A DNA stretch of 64,000 nt from positions 1 through 64,000 of the IMG/VR virus record IMGVR_UViG_3300031566_000020. One strand, given 5' to 3'. Positions 14,481 through 22,427 of this stretch are shown here, one piece after another (the stretch's first letter is position 1; each line of letters opens with the position of its first letter). Both the position numbers and the translations under genes were made by a program. Origin of the DNA: a virus. A model generated the notes under the pieces. It saw nothing but the letters and a program-made list of their open reading frames with translations. It did no database searches and had not been told where the DNA came from.

Positions 14481-16407
14481 TATTATGTCACTTGATTCTT
14501 TACTAAATAATGCTATTGTTTATGATATCGAAACCTACTCTATGGATGAATACGGTAGGGAGATAGATATTCAAACAGATAACGAAAGGTATATAGAACT
14601 TGCCCAAGTTAGATGGGTAGGAATTTATTCTTTTCGTGATAATAAAGAATACTATCTTGAAGTATCTAAAGACAGACAAAAAATACAAGAATTATTAAGA
14701 ACAGCTTATGTATTGATAGGATTTAATAGTGAAGATTTTGACTATCCGATTCTTGTTAATAATGGTTTAATTGAATCTTCTCAAAAAGTAAACCATGTAG
14801 ATTGTATGAAAATCCTTGGGTCAAATACAATGATTGATAAAAAAGGATTTAAATATAAAGGTAGAGGAGAACTTATGAATTATAAGTTCAAAAGAAATAC
14901 TCTACAATGCATGGCTGAAACAATGAAGTTGCCTTTTCAGAAAAGCACAATTGATTATAAGATTTTTTATAAAGATACTTATACTGACGAAGAAAAGAAA
15001 GAAATTATTACTTATCTCCGGAATGATATTATGGCAACCAAAAGCTTATTTGATAAACTCTGGACTTACTGGATGCCATTTACAGAACTAATTGATTGGA
15101 AAGAAGTACAAAACCTTTCATGGATAAAGAACTCAATTGCATCTTTGACATATAAATCAGCCTGTTTTGCTCTTGGCACAGAACCAACATACTCTGATAA
15201 GAAAAGCAAATCTGAAGAAATGGGTGGGAGAGTTCTACTTCCTAATTACGAAGAAGCAAGACAGGTATGGTATGTAGATTTCGCAAGTCTATATCCTCAT
15301 ATTATGTGTATGTTTAATTTGTTTGCTGAAGTCGAAGAAGGAAAAGGATGGAATGGGAATGAGCTTTTTAAAACAAGAGGATATTATGATATCACTTACA
15401 AACATGCTTTATGTAAAGAAGTTGAGAAAAGATTAAAGGAACGTATTGAATTAAAGAAAAAGTATGGTAAAGATTATCCAATGGTTTACGCTTTGAAGAT
15501 TTTTTGTAATTCATTATATGGAGCAAGTAGAAGCTCTATTTTTGAAAAGATTCATACAAAGAATATTGGATGGGATACATGCTGGTTAGGGCAACAGATT
15601 CATGAGTTCACGCAAAAAGAATTAGAAAATTATGGTTTTGAAGCAATCTATGGCGATACGGATAGTGTCATGTTAATTGCCAAAGAGGAAAAGCATTTAG
15701 ACAGAGATTACCTTTCAATTTGTTTGAAAAAGATTGTCAAGAAAATTTTTGAAAATGTTCCTTTTCCAGTAGAAACATTTAAAATTGATATTGAAGATTA
15801 TATCCATTATATGATGTTTCCTTTTACAGAACAACCTATGGTTGATGAAAAGACAGGCAAGAACATAAAGAAGGGAAATAGGCTTGTAAAGGAATGGAAA
15901 GGAAATAAAAAGAACTATCTTTATATTACTGATGGAAAAGATGGTCTTGATATTAAAATTACCGGGCTTCCTATCAAAAAGGATGGGGCTACGGAATTAG
16001 GAATGAAGATTTATGAAGAAGTATTAAAAGAGAAGATTCTTGAAAATAAAAGGGCTAAATTCTCAAAAGAGTTTATTGAAGAAACGGTTGAATCCTATTT
16101 GAAGAAAAAAGAGATTATGCAGTTGATTTCCAGAGAGTTTAAGGTGAAACCCTATGATACATATAAGGTTACGAAAGATAAAAAAGAACCAACTGGAATA
16201 CATGCTCAAATAAGCAAGGGTTATTTCAGCTATGGAGAAGGTGTTATTAACCTTATTAAGAACAATAAGATAGGGAAAGCCGGAAAGGTGGCTAAATACT
16301 GTACTGTTGATGAAGCCATTGAAGCCGGATTAAGGGTAAAAGACCTTGATTTGGAGAAGCTCTGGAATGAATTAAATCCCTTTATAGAACTTGACAAAAC
16401 CCCTTAA
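14458..16407 (+). CDS. Family B DNA polymerase with 3'-5' exonuclease
   Basis: 649 residues, short for family B. The exonuclease domain shows VYDIETYS (ExoI), GFNSEDFDYPI (ExoII) and YLRNDIMATK (ExoIII). The polymerase domain shows motif A YVDFASLYPHIM, motif B KIFCNSLYGASR, motif C YGDTDSVM, and a later GLPIKKDG near the thumb. Both catalytic aspartates of motif C are intact, so polymerase and proofreading should work. The start is the GTG at 14458, which follows AAGGGGT; an ATG at 14485 has no ribosome binding site but would remove only nine residues. The small size and absence of a TPR insert argue against protein priming. Confidence 0.92.
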   Translation: MAKHQTHNIMSLDSLLNNAIVYDIETYSMDEYGREIDIQTDNERYIELAQVRWVGIYSFRDNKEYYLEVSKDRQKIQELLRTAYVLIGFNSEDFDYPILVNNGLIESSQKVNHVDCMKILGSNTMIDKKGFKYKGRGELMNYKFKRNTLQCMAETMKLPFQKSTIDYKIFYKDTYTDEEKKEIITYLRNDIMATKSLFDKLWTYWMPFTELIDWKEVQNLSWIKNSIASLTYKSACFALGTEPTYSDKKSKSEEMGGRVLLPNYEEARQVWYVDFASLYPHIMCMFNLFAEVEEGKGWNGNELFKTRGYYDITYKHALCKEVEKRLKERIELKKKYGKDYPMVYALKIFCNSLYGASRSSIFEKIHTKNIGWDTCWLGQQIHEFTQKELENYGFEAIYGDTDSVMLIAKEEKHLDRDYLSICLKKIVKKIFENVPFPVETFKIDIEDYIHYMMFPFTEQPMVDEKTGKNIKKGNRLVKEWKGNKKNYLYITDGKDGLDIKITGLPIKKDGATELGMKIYEEVLKEKILENKRAKFSKEFIEETVESYLKKKEIMQLISREFKVKPYDTYKVTKDKKEPTGIHAQISKGYFSYGEGVINLIKNNKIGKAGKVAKYCTVDEAIEAGLRVKDLDLEKLWNELNPFIELDKTP

Positions 16408-16419
16408 ATATGGTATACT
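16391..16419 (+). promoter_or_regulatory. Sigma-70 promoter P3 inside the polymerase 3' end
   Basis: TTGACA (16391-16396), a 17-base spacer, and TATACT (16414-16419) with TGG before the -10. The -35 lies inside the last codons of the DNA polymerase gene. The context AACTTGACAA ... AAATATGGTATACTTG matches the other three promoters. It would start the transcript for the genes from 16438 onward. Confidence 0.85.
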
Positions 16420-16437
16420 TGTAGTGAAAGGTGAAGA

Positions 16438-16515
16438 ATGCAAACAAATATAATTCAAGACATAAACCTGATTTTAATTGGTATAAATATAGGAATGTTA
16501 TTAATTGGTTCATAA
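16438..16515 (+). CDS. Very small hydrophobic peptide (25 aa)
   Basis: A 25-residue frame, mostly Ile/Leu/Gly (LILIGINIGMLLIG), lies just after promoter P3 with AAGGTGAAGA as a possible RBS. It might be a leader peptide or a small membrane peptide. Evidence is limited to its position and hydrophobicity. Confidence 0.35.
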   Translation: MQTNIIQDINLILIGINIGMLLIGS

Positions 16516-16516
16516 T

Positions 16517-16735
16517 ATGAAAAAAGTCATTCAAAAAATACTTGAGTTTAAATGCTACAAATGCTCTGGAACAGGGTTAATTGAAAAAACATTTAAATCA
16601 GTAAAACAAAACGAAATTCCTTTTATACACAGTAAATGCCCTACTTGTGACGGAACTGGAATTTATAAAGAAACTTTTTATTATTTTATTGATGGTAAAA
16701 AGAAAATAGCATTTTCAGGAGATACTTTAAAATGA
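16517..16735 (+). CDS. DnaJ-type zinc-finger protein
   Basis: 72 residues from the ATG at 16517; an in-frame TTG at 16505 overlaps the upstream peptide. Two CxxCxGxG elements (CYKCSGTG and CPTCDGTG) make half of the DnaJ cysteine-rich zinc domain. It has no J domain, so it is a stand-alone zinc-binding adaptor, common in phages and of unknown partner. A second example is at 19111. Confidence 0.7.
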   Translation: MKKVIQKILEFKCYKCSGTGLIEKTFKSVKQNEIPFIHSKCPTCDGTGIYKETFYYFIDGKKKIAFSGDTLK

Positions 16736-16959
16736 CAAAGAAACTATTCAAAAATGTACTTGAACCATTTAAAAACTCTATTGTTTATAAATCAGTTAAA
16801 GAAGGACAGACTTCTTTTAGAATAACACAGCAATTAGTACAATCTATTTATTTAAAAGCAAGAAAATTGAAAACATTGGCAACACTCATCTTAACTATTC
16901 CGGCTAACAAAGAGGAAAATTACATACTTAGATGCCAAATCAGCAAGGAGAAAAAATGA
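16732..16959 (+). CDS. Hypothetical basic protein (75 aa)
   Basis: 75 residues, basic, no domain recognised. It is coupled by ATGA overlaps to the zinc-finger gene before it and the protease gene after it. Its 3' end carries the AAGGAG ribosome binding site of the protease gene. Confidence 0.5.
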   Translation: MTKKLFKNVLEPFKNSIVYKSVKEGQTSFRITQQLVQSIYLKARKLKTLATLILTIPANKEENYILRCQISKEKK

Positions 16960-17618
16960 AAAAGATTTTAACAATTTTATTTGCATTTTTATTTGTTACA
17001 AGCACAGCAATGGCTTATTCTGGAACATTGGTAAGCCCGGAAGCAGAACCGAAAACGGTTGTAGTTAGCATGTTTGACAGAATTCAAGACTATACTGTTT
17101 CTCTTGTTATGGTAGGAGAAGGTCTTGGCACTTGTAGTGGAACAATGGTTTATGAAGACCAAGAAGCACAATACATTATTACAGCAAAACACTGTGTAGA
17201 AGGTGCATTAGAAGTTTATGTTGAAAATAATATGGCTTATAGATGGCAAACATCTTTAGAAGATGATATGGCATTGATAACTTTGAAAGAGAAAATTTAT
17301 ACAAAAATTCCGGCAAATTTGGCTTATAGACCATTAAGAAAAGGTGACAAAACTTATCTTATTGGATATCCTAGTACAGTTAGATATACAACCCAAGGAA
17401 CAATGATATTAAAAACTAGAGATTGGGTTATTTATGATATGAAAGTAATTCCCGGCTGTTCTGGTGGAGGAATTTTTAATGATTATGGGCAATTAGTTGG
17501 AGTAATATGGGGTGCATATATAAATGTTGAAAGAGAAAACCCAATGAAATCACTTGGAGAAGGTATTGAAGATGTACGAACCTTTTTAAGAAAGGTACTG
17601 CCACAGGCAATAAAATGA
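16956..17618 (+). CDS. Secreted trypsin-like serine protease
   Basis: 220 residues from the ATG at 16956 after AAGGAG. A Sec signal peptide (MKKILTILFAFLFVTSTAMA, cleaved after residue 20) precedes a chymotrypsin-fold domain with the full triad: His79 in IITAKHC, Asp104 in EDDMALITL and Ser169 in PGCSGGGIF. The protein should act in the periplasm or outside the cell, which is unusual for a phage gene outside the tail module. It is translationally coupled to an MgtC-like membrane protein, so it may process that protein or another envelope target. Confidence 0.85.
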   Translation: MKKILTILFAFLFVTSTAMAYSGTLVSPEAEPKTVVVSMFDRIQDYTVSLVMVGEGLGTCSGTMVYEDQEAQYIITAKHCVEGALEVYVENNMAYRWQTSLEDDMALITLKEKIYTKIPANLAYRPLRKGDKTYLIGYPSTVRYTTQGTMILKTRDWVIYDMKVIPGCSGGGIFNDYGQLVGVIWGAYINVERENPMKSLGEGIEDVRTFLRKVLPQAIK

Positions 17619-18040
17619 GTTATTTAATTATTTTAGAAAAATTAATGTTGGCAAGTTTATTAGGTTTCTTTATTGGTAGAGAAAGAAAGAAACAGGATAA
17701 ACATGGTGGGTCAAGAACCTTTGCTCTTGTATGCCTTGGGTCTTGCTTGATTGCCTTAATTTCTTTAGAATTGCTAAAGATGCCAAGACCAGAAGGAGTT
17801 GTCATTAATTTTACTAGAATGGTTAGTTATGCTATTGCATCAATTGGTTTTATAGGCAGTGCAGTTGTAATACATCATAAAGGTGAAGTTGATGGATTAA
17901 CAACAGCTTCAGCTATTTTTGGTATTGTTCCGGTTGGTATTGCAATCGGATTCGGATACTATTTTTTAGGCACAGTTGCTAGTGTCCTTATATATATTTT
18001 ATTAGAATACAAATATTGGTTTGATAAAGGAGATGTGTAA
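17615..18040 (+). CDS. MgtC/SapB family membrane protein
   Basis: 141 residues with four hydrophobic segments. Family hallmarks are LLGFFIGRERKK at the N-terminus, GSRTFALVCLGSCLIALIS, and the highly conserved ASIGFIGSAVVIHHKGEVDGLTTASAIF. The protein is short because the cytoplasmic C-terminal domain of MgtC is missing, as in many SapB-like members. Bacterial MgtC modulates envelope physiology and the F1Fo ATP synthase and supports growth in low magnesium and in macrophages. Its start overlaps the protease stop (ATGA). Confidence 0.85.
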   Translation: MSYLIILEKLMLASLLGFFIGRERKKQDKHGGSRTFALVCLGSCLIALISLELLKMPRPEGVVINFTRMVSYAIASIGFIGSAVVIHHKGEVDGLTTASAIFGIVPVGIAIGFGYYFLGTVASVLIYILLEYKYWFDKGDV

Positions 18041-18042
18041 CA

Positions 18043-19098
18043 ATGGCTAAAGCACATAAAGTTTGGTCAAAAGATAAAATTGATATATTGCGTGACCTTT
18101 GGACAAATCCTAATTTTTCTATTAGTGATATTGCCAAAGAGTTAAACGTAACATATGATGCTGTTAAACATGCATTAAGGCGGTATAATTTAACGCATTA
18201 TAGGAAAGTAAAACAAGATAAAGCTTCTTCTAGTTCAATGCAAAAAATGTTAGAAGCTATTGATGTAAAAGCATTTGAAAAGTTAAAAAAGGAATGCACA
18301 TTAGGTTGGAAAGTAACTAAATCAAAGAAAAAGAAAGGTTCAGGAATTACAGGTTGGGAAAAATACATGATTATTGCAGATGTTCATGCACCTAAACATA
18401 ATGAAGCAGTATTGAAATCTATTTTAGATTTAATGGATGATGAACCTTTTGATGGTGTCATCAATCTTGGAGATTTTGTAGACCTTGAACCTATAAGTCA
18501 TTGGACAAAAAATAAAAGAAAGACACTAGAAGGAAGAAGATTACTAGAAGATTATGTTGTTGCAAATTCCATTTTAGATGAATTTGATAAAAGACTTCCT
18601 AAAAATGCATCAAAGTATTATTTTTGGGGAAATCATGAAGATTGGTATAATCAGTTTATTGAAGAATTACCAGCATTTGAAGGGTTTGCAGACCCAACAA
18701 TTGAATTAAAGTTAGCAGAAAGAGGTTATAAAGTATTTCCTTATAATCATATAGAACAGTTTGGAAGATTGAGTATAACACATGGCATTTATGCAACATC
18801 AGATTCAACAAAAAAACATATTGATGAATTAAAAACAAATGTGATGTTTGGACATACTCACACACAAGCAGAAAAATATTCCTCATCAGAAGCTAGAACA
18901 TTAGCAATGGGAGGATATAACTTAGGATGTTGCTGTGATTTAGCACCAGAATATATGAGAGGAAGACCTCATAAATGGACACATGGTTTTGCTATATTGT
19001 ATGTTGAAAAGAAAACAGGATACTTTTTTGTTGATTTAAAAAGAGTGGTAGATGGACGTTTTATTCACAATGATAAATTATATGATGGAAATAAATAA
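18043..19098 (+). CDS. HTH-metallophosphoesterase fusion
   Basis: 351 residues. The N-terminal helix-turn-helix (about 13-50, ISDIAKELNVTYDAVKHAL) is joined by a basic linker to a calcineurin-like phosphoesterase: MIIADVHAPKHN, NLGDFVDLEPISHW, WGNHEDW, ITHGIY and FGHTHTQAE supply the metal-binding Asp, His and Asn residues. Phage genes of this build are often annotated as DNA repair or 3'-5' exonuclease-like proteins. It probably hydrolyses nucleic acid or a nucleotide. It is distinct from the SbcD-like gene at 23488. Confidence 0.82.
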   Translation: MAKAHKVWSKDKIDILRDLWTNPNFSISDIAKELNVTYDAVKHALRRYNLTHYRKVKQDKASSSSMQKMLEAIDVKAFEKLKKECTLGWKVTKSKKKKGSGITGWEKYMIIADVHAPKHNEAVLKSILDLMDDEPFDGVINLGDFVDLEPISHWTKNKRKTLEGRRLLEDYVVANSILDEFDKRLPKNASKYYFWGNHEDWYNQFIEELPAFEGFADPTIELKLAERGYKVFPYNHIEQFGRLSITHGIYATSDSTKKHIDELKTNVMFGHTHTQAEKYSSSEARTLAMGGYNLGCCCDLAPEYMRGRPHKWTHGFAILYVEKKTGYFFVDLKRVVDGRFIHNDKLYDGNK

Positions 19099-19110
19099 GA
19101 AAGAAAATTT

Positions 19111-19332
19111 ATGACATTAACATTTAAAACGTGTCCTATTTGTGATGGTACAGGAAAGCTGTCTATTTTAAAAAGCAGAATAAATATTTTCAGTAAGTTA
19201 TTAGGTCAAAATATACCTTTGCTTAAAGATGACCACCAGCAATGCTCTCATTGTAAGGGAACAGGAAGGGTCTATGTAAAAATAAATCCTTTTTTTAACC
19301 CTTGGAATCCATTTAATAGGAGTGATTCATGA
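19111..19332 (+). CDS. DnaJ-type zinc-finger protein
   Basis: 73 residues with CPICDGTGKL and CSHCKGTGRVYV separated by about 35 residues, a stand-alone DnaJ-like zinc motif similar to the protein at 16517. The C-terminus FFNPWNPF is aromatic. The stop overlaps the next start (ATGA). Confidence 0.65.
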   Translation: MTLTFKTCPICDGTGKLSILKSRINIFSKLLGQNIPLLKDDHQQCSHCKGTGRVYVKINPFFNPWNPFNRSDS

Positions 19333-19457
19333 GCCGAAACGGAAAAGATAAGTTTTATCGTACCTTAAACTTAGATGAACATGAAAAAAATGCTTTAAGA
19401 ATATATAATGAAGTGAAAAAGAAAGTAAACAAAAGCAACAAAAAAGAGGACAAATGA
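19329..19457 (+). CDS. Small basic hypothetical protein (42 aa)
   Basis: 42 residues (LDEHEKNALRIYNEVKKKV, then a Lys/Asn-rich end). It is coupled to the upstream stop by ATGA and ends 1 bp before the next gene. No domain is recognised. Confidence 0.45.
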   Translation: MSRNGKDKFYRTLNLDEHEKNALRIYNEVKKKVNKSNKKEDK

Positions 19458-19458
19458 T

Positions 19459-19704
19459 ATGCAACCTATCCAACTTGTAGAAGATGTTCAACCAGTTTAT
19501 ACTACTGTCAAATATAAGGGTAAGGACAGAGTAATGCGTAGATTTGGTGCTGTTACTTTAACAGATAAGTATGGTAAGACAAGAGAGGTCAGACCAGCCG
19601 AATATCTATATGAATATAGGGATGGTAAAAACATTTTACATTACTCTAAAACACCATTTAGAAGTACAGGAAATAAGGAGAAAAAGAATGAAACACAGAA
19701 ATAA
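19459..19704 (+). CDS. Hypothetical protein (81 aa)
   Basis: 81 residues, basic and probably beta-rich (VYTTVKYKGKDRVMRRFGAV). It overlaps the next small gene by 17 bp. No known family is recognised. Confidence 0.5.
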   Translation: MQPIQLVEDVQPVYTTVKYKGKDRVMRRFGAVTLTDKYGKTREVRPAEYLYEYRDGKNILHYSKTPFRSTGNKEKKNETQK

Positions 19705-19798
19705 AGTTAAAAGATTACAAAGAAAACAAAGAGTGTTTGATGAAAAGTACACAAGTGAACGTGGATTTAAAAAACCAGGAAGCGTTAAGAAGCCATGA
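19688..19798 (+). CDS. Very basic peptide (36 aa)
   Basis: 36 residues with about 40 percent Lys/Arg (KHRNKVKRLQRKQRV). It follows AAGGAG by 7 bases, and the stop overlaps the next start (ATGA). It is likely translated; function unknown. Confidence 0.5.
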   Translation: MKHRNKVKRLQRKQRVFDEKYTSERGFKKPGSVKKP

Positions 19799-19986
19799 GA
19801 TACGAGTATAATTGTGAACATTGTGGTAATATAGAATATGCATTTCGACCTGTTGATTTAAGAAATGACCCAACAGTTTGCCCAAAATGTCACAAACATA
19901 TGCACAGATTGATAGGTACTCCAAGTTTTATTTTTAAGGGAACAGGTTTTTACGAAACGGATTACAAAAAATCTAAGGAGCAATAA
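19795..19986 (+). CDS. FmdB-type zinc-ribbon protein
   Basis: 63 residues. It begins MRYEYNCEHCGNIEYAF and continues with CPKCHKHMHRLIGTPSFIFKGTGFY, the diagnostic layout of the FmdB/CxxC-CxxC-SSSS family of small putative regulatory proteins. The role in phages is unknown; the zinc ribbon suggests nucleic-acid or protein contact. Confidence 0.8.
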   Translation: MRYEYNCEHCGNIEYAFRPVDLRNDPTVCPKCHKHMHRLIGTPSFIFKGTGFYETDYKKSKEQ

Positions 19987-19987
19987 T

Positions 19988-20134
19988 ATGCAACCACCTA
20001 GAAAAAAAGAAGGTTTAGTAAAACATAAGGGTTGTGAAGGATGTACAAAGAAATGTGTATTCAATTGTCCTTGTACAACAAAAAATAAACAAGAAACTGA
20101 TAGACCATATGGGTGTCATTCATGCAACTCTTAA
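19988..20134 (+). CDS. Cysteine-rich small protein (48 aa)
   Basis: 48 residues with seven cysteines (CEGCTKKCVFNCPC, then CHSC). The spacing suits metal binding or a disulfide knot. It has AAGGAG upstream and overlaps the following membrane-peptide gene by 13 bp. No family is recognised. Confidence 0.55.
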   Translation: MQPPRKKEGLVKHKGCEGCTKKCVFNCPCTTKNKQETDRPYGCHSCNS

Positions 20135-20250
20135 CAGACATTATTACAATTCTATGTGTTGTGAGTTGGTTTATAATTATCTTTAGTGGATTAATTGCTT
20201 GGAGTTTTATTGCACTTTTCATAGAAGTATCGCAAAGGATAAGGAAATGA
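20122..20250 (+). CDS. Small membrane protein (42 aa)
   Basis: 42 residues with one strong membrane helix (about 8-34, ITILCVVSWFIIIFSGLIAW) and a short basic C-terminus. It is coupled to the next gene by an ATGA overlap. It could be holin-like by size and topology, but nothing lysis-related is next to it. Confidence 0.5.
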   Translation: MQLLTDIITILCVVSWFIIIFSGLIAWSFIALFIEVSQRIRK

Positions 20251-20510
20251 AATATTCTTCCGGTGATATTTTATATTATGTAAACCCATTTGTATTTTTT
20301 ATTGATGTGGTCAGAATAGACTATGCCTATAAAGAGGAGGATGGAACAGTTTATTATATAGACCATACAGGAGCTTATTTAAGGGAAGAAGAACTATTTA
20401 AATCATTTAGTCAAGCACAAAAGAAAGCGTTTCAGTTATTAGAAAAGTTTACACATGAATGTAAGTACAACATTTTAAATAATAAACCACAATTGAGAGA
20501 AGAATTATAA
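20247..20510 (+). CDS. Hypothetical protein (87 aa)
   Basis: 87 residues from the ATG overlapping the upstream TGA. The N-terminal half is beta-rich and aromatic (SSGDILYYVNPFVFFIDV), the C-terminal half helical. An SH3-like or KOW-like barrel is possible but not demonstrable. The stop overlaps the next ATG (TAATG). Confidence 0.5.
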   Translation: MKYSSGDILYYVNPFVFFIDVVRIDYAYKEEDGTVYYIDHTGAYLREEELFKSFSQAQKKAFQLLEKFTHECKYNILNNKPQLREEL

Positions 20511-20746
20511 TGGAAATGGTTTCTGTAAATAGTACAAACATAAAGCAAATTGGATATGAAGAAGATATTTATATCACAATGAATAGAAAAACATCCAAGC
20601 TTCGTGTTGTTTTTCAGAATGATAGAGTATACGATTATTACCAAGTACCGATTCATTTATTCAATGCATTTAAGGAAGCAAAGAGTAAGGGCAAATTTTT
20701 TCATGAAAATATAAACAATCAATTCAAATATGAGAGGGTTAAATGA
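20510..20746 (+). CDS. KTSC domain protein
   Basis: 78 residues matching the KTSC domain: VNSTNIKQIGYEED, LRVVFQNDRVYDYYQVP, and FKEAKSKGKFFHENI. Stand-alone KTSC proteins are frequent in phages, and the domain is also found at the C-terminus of some lysyl-tRNA synthetases. The biochemical role is unknown. Confidence 0.8.
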   Translation: MEMVSVNSTNIKQIGYEEDIYITMNRKTSKLRVVFQNDRVYDYYQVPIHLFNAFKEAKSKGKFFHENINNQFKYERVK

Positions 20747-20901
20747 ATACAGATTTTGAGTATACCGATTTATGGTGTTCTAAATGCGGTTATAATGTAG
20801 TTGATTTTATGTATGAAACAGGAAAAGAACAACAATGTGACTGTCAATCAACATTGCATCCGGATTTTAATCCTGAACTTTGGTATAAAGGTGATGATTA
20901 A
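20743..20901 (+). CDS. Zinc-ribbon protein, paralogue of the one at 25566
   Basis: 52 residues with a four-cysteine ribbon (WCSKC ... QCDC) followed by TLHPDFNPELWYKG. The protein at 25566 has the same layout and the near-identical tail TLEPDFNPDLW. The two therefore derive from a duplication and flank the two halves of the split SbcC. It overlaps the SbcC N-half gene by 8 bp. Confidence 0.6.
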   Translation: MNTDFEYTDLWCSKCGYNVVDFMYETGKEQQCDCQSTLHPDFNPELWYKGDD

Positions 20902-22030
20902 TTTAGAAAAGATTGAACTTACAAATTTTCAAAAACATTCCCATCTGGTTTTAGAATTTAATGATGGGGTTAATATTTTATATGGTTCAAGTGATGCTGG
21001 TAAATCATGTGTCAGGAGAGCTATAGAATTTCTCTGTGATTTTAATGTTTGTGATGGTATTCGTAAGACCGGAACAAAGAAAACAGAAGTTAAGGGCTGG
21101 TTTTCAAATGGGGTTATTGTAACAAGAGTTCGTAGCACAAGTATCAACAGGTATATTTTAGAGAAAGACGGAAAAGAACAGATTTTTGATGCTATTGGTA
21201 GAAGTGGAGTTGAAGAAATATAGGAAGCGATAGGCATTTACCCTTTAGAATTTGATGATAAGAAACTTTATTTAAACACACAGCCACAAATTGCTTTACC
21301 TTTTTTATTTGATTTAAGTCCTTCAGATAGGGCTAGGATTTTTAATAAGCTTACCGGAAATGATATTCTAGATAAACTCTTTGGGCAATTCAATAAAGAC
21401 ATTTTACGCATTAAAAGAAAGTATAAAGAGGAAGTTGAGAATTTTGAAGAAAGGTCAAAAGAAATTGATGAAAAAGAAATAGAGAAGGAAAAAGTAGAAG
21501 CACTTCACATGCGGTTAAAAGTACGCATAAATGACATCAAAAACAGGTATGAAAAATATTCTAAGTTGTTAGAGTTAAAGGATTTACAAGTAAAAAATAG
21601 TGAAAACATAAGTAACGTAAAGACCGTTCTAAAAAACTTCACTTTTCCAGAAGATACTGAAATTAAAAAGCTTAGAGAAAATGTAGTGTCATTTAATGAG
21701 CTATTAGAGGTCAAAAAACGCTGTGAGAAGCTCTCTGCTGGTTTGGAAGGGGTCAGAGGTCAGTTAAAGGCTTTGCGTTTGCCTACGCTTGATTCTGCAA
21801 AGATACAGGGCAAAATAGAAAGGTTCAACACCCTGAAATCCCTGAAAGAGAAACTTGACAACAATGAGAAAATATGTTATACTATACAGAGAGAAGTCAA
21901 AATAGGGGAAAAAGAGCTTTCTGTTTCATTAGATAGACAAAAATGTTTACTTAAAGAAATGAAAATTTGTCCAATTTGTAAAAGAGAAATAGACAATTCT
22001 TGTATAAAGGAGAATTTTAATGAAAGATAA
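20894..22030 (+). pseudogene. sbcC: SbcC/Rad50-like ATPase, N-terminal half, with in-frame amber codon
   Basis: A 378-codon frame is interrupted only by TAG at 21221-21223 (codon 110). Before it lie the Rad50-type N-terminal ATPase strands LEKIELTNFQKHSHLVLEF and Walker A GSSDAGKS (31-38). After it, in the same frame, come the Q-loop region LYLNTQPQIALPFLFD, a coiled coil and a terminal CPICKREI (359-362), a zinc-hook-like CxxC. There is no C-terminal ATPase half here; it is encoded separately at 24955. The amber replaces a position where CAG (Gln) would fit (EEI-stop-EAIGIY). If unsuppressed the product is a useless 109-residue fragment. It is a single nonsense mutation, a sequencing error, or a suppressible codon. 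Confidence 0.8.
21855..21883 (+). promoter_or_regulatory. Sigma-70 promoter P4 inside the SbcC N-half gene
   Basis: TTGACA (21855-21860), a 17-base spacer, and TATACT (21878-21883), preceded by ATGT (ATATGTTATACT). It lies inside the coiled-coil coding part of the upstream gene, about 140 bp before the gene at 22020, and would give later genes expression independent of the interrupted SbcC frame. Confidence 0.8.
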
Positions 22031-22262
22031 GATAGCAGAGGTGATAAAGAAAAAGGACTTTCATTATGAGTATGATGACCCAAGAGACTTAGCCCAAGCC
22101 ATTGTTGACCTTATCGCTAAAGAGTTGCCGAAGGAGAAGGAAATGTCTGATTATGCTCCTAATGGGAGTGTTGAAAAAGCAAGGAATAACCAGTCAAATA
22201 TGAGTGGCTTCAACCAATGCCTTAAAGACATCAAACATAAACTGGGGAATAAAACTGCATAA
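22020..22262 (+). CDS. Hypothetical protein (80 aa)
   Basis: 80 residues with a strong RBS (AAAGGAG) and promoter P4 upstream. The N-terminal half (MKDKIAEVIKKKDFHYEYDD) is helical; no family is recognised. The last codons (KHKLGNK) are spelled by one copy of the ACATAAACTGGGG repeat that recurs four more times downstream, so the gene end may have been copied into the repeat array or the reverse. Confidence 0.55.
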   Translation: MKDKIAEVIKKKDFHYEYDDPRDLAQAIVDLIAKELPKEKEMSDYAPNGSVEKARNNQSNMSGFNQCLKDIKHKLGNKTA

Positions 22263-22331
22263 ATTTTAAATCAAGTTTCATGCAAATGAACACACTTTCA
22301 TATAAATGAACATAAACTGGGGGGGGGAGTT

Positions 22332-22427
22332 ATGAGTGTATGCTATGTGTGTGGAAAACCTGAAGATAAATGCACCTGTGGAAAAGAAGGAACTTACAAA
22401 GGCAAACATAAACTAACGGAAGGGTAA
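22332..22427 (+). CDS. Small cysteine-containing peptide (31 aa)
   Basis: 31 residues with CYVCGKPEDKCTC, a probable zinc-binding pair. It follows a G-rich RBS (GGGAG, 4 bases before the ATG). The 3' end overlaps the 5' arm of the cloverleaf-like element at 22417. It is possibly a truncated zinc ribbon. Confidence 0.5.
   Translation: MSVCYVCGKPEDKCTCGKEGTYKGKHKLTEG

Noticed and set aside
20894-22030. Genetic code with TAG read as glutamine throughout
   Set aside because: Only one in-frame TAG was noticed. TAG ends genes at 2418, 26625 and 28251, and at 26625 the read-through would run over another coupled small gene, so the standard code fits better.
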